From NCBI RefSeq assembly GCF_024586455.1, contig NC_065921.1:72621865-72685864 (forward strand): DNA of 64,000 nt, written 5' to 3'. The notes under the pieces are model-generated. The model saw only the letters and a list, made by a program, of their open reading frames with translations. It was not told where the DNA came from and searched no databases. The position numbers and the translations under genes are program-made. This DNA comes from Bactrocera neohumeralis (Eukaryota; Arthropoda; Insecta; Diptera; Tephritidae). Below, piece by piece: positions 57,935 through 64,000 of the stretch (positions within the stretch are counted from its first letter, which is position 1; the number at the start of each line of letters is the position of its first letter).

Positions 57935-58410
57935 CACTACAAACGTGGGTCTGTCTGGTCTCCAGTTACCTCTAACCGTGGCGAGGTTGCGCCAATTGCG
58001 GATGGGTCGCTAAGCATTTCTTTTTCTACTTTGGTACTACAATCATGGGTCGGCCAGGTCTCCAGTTACCTCTAACCGTTGCGAGGTCCTTCCATTGGAT
58101 GCGTGGGCGTTCTTATTTTCGTTTTCCAACCAAGAGTCTCAAAACGAATTAGCTTTTCGCTGGATCACCATCTTTCAAGCATACATCATGAAGAATTGTA
58201 GTGATAGTTTGATTTTTATGCCCTTAACTGCAAGTATATCCAGGTCGAGTAGAGCTCACAAAGTTCGTGGTTCCATCTTCTACGATATTCAACGCTCACG
58301 CAAACGGCTCCAGAGAGCTTGCGGAGCGCAGTTCTCTCGAATACTACAATCTCACCTGAAACGTTCTTTTCTCTTTGCTATTATTTGTCCTAAATATTAG
58401 AAATTTCAAG
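57935..58410 (-). pseudogene. RTE-like ORF2 C-terminal fragment with internal duplication
   Basis: Minus-strand reading: VFERTALRKLSGAVCVSVEY, RRWNHELCELYSTW, then broken WLENENKNAHASNGRTSQRL and EVTGDLADP. The block FERxxLRKxxG...RRWNHELxELY marks the post-RT region. Near its 3' end CCAGTTACCTCTAACCGTGG (57959) is repeated as CCAGTTACCTCTAACCGTTG (58062). Confidence 0.65.
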
Positions 58411-59784
58411 GTTATCAGGGACCCATACGGATTTTACTCTAAACTTCATTAATTTTGTTATAGAAAATTATTGTTTGGTGCGCGCTTTCCTACAGGGCAT
58501 GCAACTATCGGAAGGTATCGCCTTAGTGGCTGCTGCAACAATGCAGGCACACATGTCAAGCCATATATATACTTAAATACCTAGTTCCAAATGTCCACAC
58601 TTGCCACCGCCCATGTAGTCAGTTCGCATATTTTCACCATTCAATACGCTCAGTCATTCGAACGAGCGATAAGCGTGTAACGGCAAATGGTGATTGGTGT
58701 GTGAAAAGATAATGCCTTTCACGGAAACTTGCAACTACGAAAGTGTCGATTATACCGTTGGTTAAACGCCGATTTATTGGCTGAGTGAACGAGTTGCAAG
58801 CGATGGCTTTAAATGTGAGACAAATGATGCTGAGAGGTATGGACCCACCGCTGCTTCTTGTTTTGAAAATAATTAAAGTATTAAGCGTACTTTATATATA
58901 TTAAATATATGTATAGCTTGACTAATACCCATATTAATAATAATAAACATAAGAATATATTTATACCAACAACAACTGAGTAACAGCATGACTCCGTAGA
59001 AATTTCGCGCCTATCATTATTCTCGTGCGTTCCACTAAGTTTCGCAGCTGTGTAATGGCCCCCAACTTTGGGCTGCCGTTGATTGAGGTCGACATGATTT
59101 GGCGTGAAAGCATGTCGGGAAGTTGCATGTCGGCATGTCGGCCTGCAGCGTGCCACACATCATCAGCGTACCGCTCCGTGCGCCATCCTCTGGGCATTTT
59201 AAATGATGGGCGTTTTTTGGGCGTATGTATATACACATACATATGCGCATGTGTGTGTCACGTTTTTACGATTGCAATCAACCGCTTTTGTGGCGGCTAT
59301 GTGCCTTTTGCAGCTGCTGCTGCTGGTCATTTGTGTGAATGAGTTGACGCTTCACGTGGTTTAAATTTAATTTTCGCGTGTCACGTGCTCATTTAACGAG
59401 CTTTTGTTTTGCTTTCGTACTTTTTATGCTCTTATTATTCCATTTTATTTGGTTGAGTGTGGCAGGTTTGTTTTTCTTCTCGTTCGTGCTGTAGTCTTCA
59501 GCTTCGTTGAACAAGACTAAGTTTCAAAAGTTGCAATATATTTCGTAATATATTTCGCTAATCATGCCTCAGATTGCTCCTTTGCTTTCTTTGGCTACTT
59601 TATTGCAGTTTAGTTTGTAATAAAGATGGATCCAACTGACGTGAGACTCCGATTTGTTATAAACTTTATTGTTTTGAGCGAATTTGTCAACCAAGTTTGA
59701 CAGCAGGAGGATTGGAGATTCTCGAAACTTACTGCTCTGTGTAAGTTCAAAACCCTGACTGCTAGAAAATACTTGTTAATAGTT
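58411..59784. other. Gene-free interval
   Basis: Unique-looking DNA; GC-richer at 59030-59200, where frames overlap on both strands without any domain. Candidate host DNA. Confidence 0.45.
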
Positions 59785-60190
59785 CTAACCAGCTAATAAG
59801 TTGATCTTAAAGTGCATATATATTTCGCCCTCTTCCTTATTGACAACAAACGTGTACAGTTGATTTTCACAAGCTTCTCTTGATACGATCTTTTTTACAA
59901 GCCAAATTCTTGACTTTACACAGAAACATTTTTTAATCACTTGATACCACGCTCGGACTTTAAGGTTGTTGCAAAAGATCCTACCAACCAAGTTCGCAAG
60001 GCTTTTTGAGAGTCACTATCGATATGCGATATCCTATTTATCAAAGGTGGTGGTCCCTTTGGGCCAACTACTTCCTCAAAAGGTCCAGTTGTTGACAGTG
60101 CAGCTATGAATTAATAGTTTGGCCTTAGAGGAGCAGCTCATTGTAGATGATTCCGTAACAATCCCACCAAACATATAACTAAGCCCTGCA
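59785..60190 (-). pseudogene. mariner transposase fragment (mauritiana-like lineage)
   Basis: The frame 59991-59785 contains IVSREACENQLYTFVVNKEEG, split as VSREACENQL and FVVNKEEGE. This is the FASREACENRLSxFFANREEG-type block after the third Asp. Sequence up to 60190 reads WWD-GI-type and LLPYG-type remnants at low quality. The catalytic centre between them is unrecognisable or deleted. Confidence 0.6.
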
Positions 60191-60399
60191 GACCGTCAAT
60201 TCTGACTCGGCTAGCGCTTGCCCGGCTCAGCGCGATTCGATCCTTTATGACAGTTAACCTACTTCTATTCATCCAATTGAATACAACGTTGAGATACCCT
60301 TCGATTAGCGTATACTGTCACCCACAGCCTCGTTCCTCGGGTTCTTTAAATAGGTTGATAACCAAAAAGATCCAAAGCAGTGGGAAAGTACGCGACTCT
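60191..60399. other. Unassigned stretch
   Basis: No recognised motif between mariner and retrotransposon fragments. Confidence 0.3.
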
Positions 60400-61200
60400 A
60401 CTGAGTGTCCCTATTAGATTTTCGGAATGACTTTGCACTACCTCACTCCGCCATGACCGTTCTATTGCAGAAAAGACTATAAATGAGGTGCTTGAGGTTC
60501 GATTCCACCTCAAACTTTTCGAGCGCTTTAATCACCACCTCCGGTCGCACATCATCCATGTTGGAACCGGTGCGTACGGAAAATTCCTTGTACATAGGGG
60601 CTCCCTCCAGTCATAACATTACATCATGCAGAATAGTATCGTCCAAACTGTCTTTGGTGTAGGCATGCTGGGTTCTTAACAATTTACAACTTGGCATTCT
60701 ACTCCTTATGTACAGATCCATGGGTTTCTCCAACAGTTTCAACAAAAACGAGGATAAATTAAAAGTAATGAAATCCTTGGCACCGGCGGGAGAACTTTTT
60801 CCAGTTTTCCATGACTTCGGAACATGGTCTAAGCTCACACAGCTGGATGACACCTTAATCGTCCATTGCATGGTATGATGGTAGCAGTGAACGGGGACTT
60901 GAAAGACTTGCATGAATTAGGCCCCAGTTGAGGTGACGTTCATCCAAAAAGTACAAGATGTCTTTCAAGACCCCCAGAGTCACTTCTTCAGTGGAACGGT
61001 TAAACAGAAAGTGAGCATCCAGGCGTAGGTTCAACGACAACAGCATTTCTTCGACACGCCCGTAAAGTGGGAGGTTTCGCTGGAATGCGCCTAAACCGTG
61101 AGGATTGATGACAGGCCTCTACACTTCCGCAGCTGGCTCTTCACGAGAATCTAATGGCTTTCTTTAACTCGGACTGTCTTGTACAGCACCACATTGTCAC
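60400..61200 (-). pseudogene. Non-LTR retrotransposon reverse transcriptase fragment (Jockey/R1-like)
   Basis: In element sense: WKTGKSSPAGAKDFITFNLS, SFLLKLLEKPMDLYIRSRMP and QHAYTKDSLDDTILHDV correspond to RT blocks 1-2 (IPKxGK...KDFRPISLxSFLLK...QHAYxxGxSTxTALH). Downstream, in another frame, RPEVVIKALEKFEVESNLKH and LIYSLFCNRTVMAE correspond to the region before the RGTPQGG block. The FxDxEGAF and YADD blocks are not legible. It would copy element RNA at the nicked target; this copy is broken. Confidence 0.7.
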
Positions 61201-61224
61201 TAGAGCTACTTCTACCGGCTTTGT

Positions 61225-61425
61225 TGCAGAGTCTTATGTGAATCAATAGACAGCGGCGGTGCTGGTGAGGTCAAGTTGTCTGGATGGAAGAGGTCAGGTG
61301 GAGAAGGACCTGCCTACACTTGAAATCTCCAATTGGTGCCAAACAGTGAAAAGAAGGAACGCCTGGCGCGTTGTTGTAAACTTGGTTATAACCGCGTAAG
61401 CAGTGTCTACGACAATAAAGAAGAA
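61225..61425 (+). pseudogene. RTE-like ORF2 extreme C-terminus and tail
   Basis: The plus strand reads LEISNWCQTVKRRNAWRVVV-like sequence with stops (61320-61380), then GTAAGCAGTGTCTACGACAA and ATAAAGAAGAA. The DLxxLxISNWRxTAKRRxxW block ends many RTE-like ORF2 proteins; the GAA-rich tail matches 55668-55715. Confidence 0.6.
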
Positions 61426-62214
61426 TCAAAAGAACGTGACGAATTTATTAATTTTCCAACTAAAAGCAACGGTCATTCTACAAGTATACAGGACTTCTAC
61501 TTGGTTATCTGCTTGTGTTTCAAGTGAAGTCAAGGAAATAAATCACAACAAAAGAACCAAACTTCATGTCGTAATTGTAAAACCAAAACGCATAAAAACA
61601 TTTTCACTTAAAAATACGAAAAAACGTGCGCCGTAATAAAGTACTATACCGAAGATAACGGAAGCATGCAACCGTTATCTTTACACACAATACAAAAACC
61701 ACTTTCATGATTAACAAAAATAATGTAGACAAAACAAAGAAGACAACAAAAAAGATAATCCAACTAAAAAGGCGAAAGGACAAGCAGAGTTGCCTGCGCT
61801 GTGCTGCCACATTTAATGGAAAATTTACTACTTAAAGTGAATTTGTGCACAAAATACTAAATTATCATTTTTTGCTATTCCGTTTAGCTTTTGCCTCCTA
61901 CAACAAAGCGCCTGCCGGACACTAAATTTTGGCATTTTCCTTGACACTTTCACATTTCGTGTTCATTAGTCGGACAATGAAATTTACAGCCAACTCTTAA
62001 CGGCGTGTTTGCGGCGGTAATGGAAATTAATTTCATATAATTATTTCATTTTTTACTTTCTATTTGAAAATATTGGAATTGTATAATATTGCGGCGTAGT
62101 TTGCAAGCGAATTTCAAGATAGTTGAAATAGGGGTGTGGTTTCCGAATTAACTTGTGGGTGGAATGCGAATAAAATGGAAACATAGGCGGGAGGGTCCAA
62201 GTGTAGCCAAGTCC
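61426..62214. other. Gene-free interval
   Basis: AT-rich, unique-looking; no feature recognised. Confidence 0.45.
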
Positions 62215-62710
62215 TTCAGCACCTGGTCTTTCCAACGGCGGGTACTGCGTCGAATACTCTCAGAGCTAAAGTGTTTTCATCCATTCGGACGACATGATCT
62301 AGCCTGAGTAGCCACTGCCTTTTAATTCGCTGAACTATGTCAATGTTGTATATCTCATCCTTCCACCGACTGCGGCACTCACCTTTGCCAATGCGCAAAA
62401 AACCATAAATCGTCTGCAGAACCTTTCTCTCGAATGCTCGTACCGTCGAACTTACAGATGATGTCATCGTCCATGCATCTGCACCATATACCCTGAAGGG
62501 GATGATGAGTGTCTTAGAGTTAGGTTTTTGTTCGTAGAGAGAGGACTTTACTTCTCAATTGCCTACTCTGTCCGAAGTAGCACCTGTTGGCCAGAGTTAA
62601 TCTGCGTTCGATTACGAAGCTGACGTGTTGTTGGTGTTAATGCTGGTTCCATGATAGACTAGACAAAACTATCTTCGACTTTGAGGTTATAACTGTCAAA
62701 GGGGGGCTTT
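62215..62710 (-). pseudogene. RTE-like ORF2 C-terminal part
   Basis: The frame 62467-62216 encodes VRAFERKVLQTIYGFLRIGK, GECRSRWKDEIYNIDIVQRI and KRQWLLRLDHVVRMDENT, then ALRVFDAVP, the conserved post-RT domain. Upstream (62520-62710) are shifted remnants of NLKVEDSFV and the QINSGQQVLLRTE form of the ANRCYFGLSR block. Confidence 0.8.
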
Positions 62711-62739
62711 CATTCGAGGCTGTTTTCTTCCTTTTGTGA

Positions 62740-62965
62740 GGGGTGTTTTTACGTGGCGGTTTCCAAACGCAGGGCACAACCCTGGGTAAGGATGTTTCGT
62801 CTTCTCACTTTAGCTCGCCCTCAAACGGATGTTTTTGGCTACCCAGACGATATTTGGTTTAATACCGGAAGTCGTGAGTTGCTTGAGCCACATGTAAAAT
62901 AATCGTTTCTGGGCACTACCAAGTAAATGGCGCTCAGAGAACTTTCCTTACTTGCTTGAACTTCC
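62740..62965 (-). mobile_element. RTE-tail-associated module (copy 3)
   Basis: The inverse of this stretch reads GGAAAGTTCTCTGAGCGCCA through GGTTGTGCCCTGCGTTTGGA, as in the copies at 38983 and 55395. Here it precedes an RTE C-terminal fragment in the same orientation. Confidence 0.6.
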
Positions 62966-62996
62966 ATCCGCTATAGGAAATAGTTAGGTTGCCTTC

Positions 62997-63350
62997 TTAT
63001 ACCCTCAACAGGGTATACTCATACTAAGTTTTCCATGGCTTTTTGTAACAACCAGAAAGAAATGTCAGAGGTCCTATAAATGAACAGCGGACGAGCTGAG
63101 TCGATTTAGCCATATACGTCAGTATGTTTCTCGATATATAAGCGAAACAGTGCCTCAGTTTTTGAGTTACCTATCTGACATTTTACGAGTACACATGTCT
63201 TTTTACCTCCGACATCGGAACATTCAGCATATAGCTGTCATATAAACTGATCGCTAAAAATCATGCCATTATATGAAAAACTTTTCCATTTTATAAGACA
63301 TCTTTACGATATTTAGCATAGATTTTTGTCTATCTTAAATAGGCCTACTA
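62997..63350 (+). mobile_element. HINE-B 5' head and first unit
   Basis: Starts TATACCCTCAACAGGGTATA (a hairpin), then GAGGTCCTATAAATGAACAG, GAGCTGAGTCGATTTAGCCA, CTCAGTTTTTGAGTTACC and CATATAGCTGTCATATAAAC with one 154-bp unit. Cut at about 63350 by NLR-2 sequence. It is the clearest 5' end of the family in the window. Confidence 0.75.
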
Positions 63351-63354
63351 GTTC

Positions 63355-63830
63355 TTAATTATTCCTGCTGGAGTTTTAGTTTAATTTGAGCTGAAGTATT
63401 CGCCCTACAGGACTTCAACGTTTTTTGTGAACTTTAAGCGCGACATCATATCTAAATTTGATACTTGAACTGTGAAGCTCCTAGATATCTAAGTCGAGCA
63501 TTATCTAGAATGCTGGACAAAAGCAATGGTTGTTCATGCCTACTTATTTGCACTTTCTGCATGTATCGTCATTACTAATACCCGTCTGGCACCCATGTGA
63601 TGTTGTGATCTGTGATAAGGCCAACAACCGTTCTACAGTTCTTTCGAGACCTTTTAAGTGAAAAGAGTGTGCGGTTTTCTTTAGTGCTCTTGCACATAAT
63701 CTTGGCGATCCTGCATGTTCTTAAGGTATTCCAACACGCCCTGATCCGTCTGTTAACTTTTTTTGGAAATTTCATTGTATATCATGTTTTGTGACTATTT
63801 CCTGTACTAGTTCATTTCAGACAGATTAGA
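63355..63830 (-). pseudogene. NLR-2 non-LTR C-terminal fragment
   Basis: The frame 63775-63575 includes MCKSTKENRTLFSLKRSRKN and CRTVVGLITDHNI. Below it in another frame is the Cys-rich motif region (NDDTCRKC-type). It matches 25540-25830 and 49870-50160 at nucleotide level, same orientation. Confidence 0.65.
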
Positions 63831-64000
63831 GGTCGTTGAAGACATGAAGAAGTGAAGAATATGATCCTTGAAAATAGTCAGGCCAGTGTTAGAGAGATTT
63901 AAAAAGAGCTCGCCATATCTCGCGAGTCCGTTGAAATGATTTTGATGTATATATTTTGAGTACGAAATGTGTTCTTGCTCAACTCGTCCCCATAAAGCTG
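63828..64000 (+). pseudogene. mariner transposase N-terminal fragment, running off the window
   Basis: KNMILENSQASVREI then KELAISRESVEMILMYIF, with a stop between, is the second helix-turn-helix part of a DD34D transposase, matching 46320-46440 (SEASVREMVRDLDIS). It continues past base 64000, so the full copy may be larger. Confidence 0.7.

Noticed and set aside
60498..60525. tRNA T-arm-like sequence (GAGGTTCGATTCCACCTC)
   Set aside because: No acceptor, D or anticodon stems at proper spacing; lies inside a degenerate reverse-transcriptase region.

Overview
The window is AT-rich insect nuclear DNA packed with transposon remnants. I find no convincing host protein-coding gene, RNA gene, operon or CRISPR array. 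The set of elements points to a brachyceran fly, most likely a tephritid fruit fly: a DD41D rosa-type transposon (first described from Ceratitis rosa), several mariner lineages, DINE-1-like Helentron elements (HINEs) with GTCY microsatellites and a 3' hairpin, RTE-like and RNase H-bearing non-LTR retrotransposons, and many TATG/CATA microsatellites. The species assignment is inference from element types only.

Layout. 0-5 kb: a TE-on-TE cluster, with a maT (DD37D) fragment inside a rosa element that abuts the 3' end of a non-LTR element, then a mariner fragment and an RTE-like retrotransposon. 6-9.1 kb: a HINE with 154-bp repeats, then an array built on the box GGCAAC. 9.5-13 kb: non-LTR, rosa and mariner fragments. 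14.7 kb: a tandemly doubled SINE-like insertion. 17 kb: an 88-bp satellite carrying an 18-bp perfect palindrome. 18-19 kb: the only GC-rich island. 19.8-26.6 kb: a mariner pseudogene, non-LTR fragments, and a MITE inserted in a HINE head. 27.8-37.3 kb: HINEs of two families and rosa ends. 38-39 kb: RTE fragments. 40.3-43.3 kb: a DNA element with inverted termini, made almost entirely of a ~140-bp AT-only tandem repeat and split by a HINE. 44-51 kb: non-LTR remnants and another mariner. 51.7-53.1 kb: a full-length mariner with identical terminal repeats and a broken transposase. 54-64 kb: more HINE, RTE, RNase H-type and mariner fragments. Between these lie low-complexity intervals of apparently unique sequence.

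The elements do not form a pathway. They record successive insertions, and several nested pairs give a relative order. Every transposase or polymerase I can read carries stops, frameshifts or truncations, so nothing here looks autonomous. Non-LTR fragments lie mainly on the minus strand (about 18 minus, 6 plus). That would fit an intron of a plus-strand gene or a piRNA-source-like trap, but neither is shown. All family assignments come from reading motifs by eye; no database search was possible.
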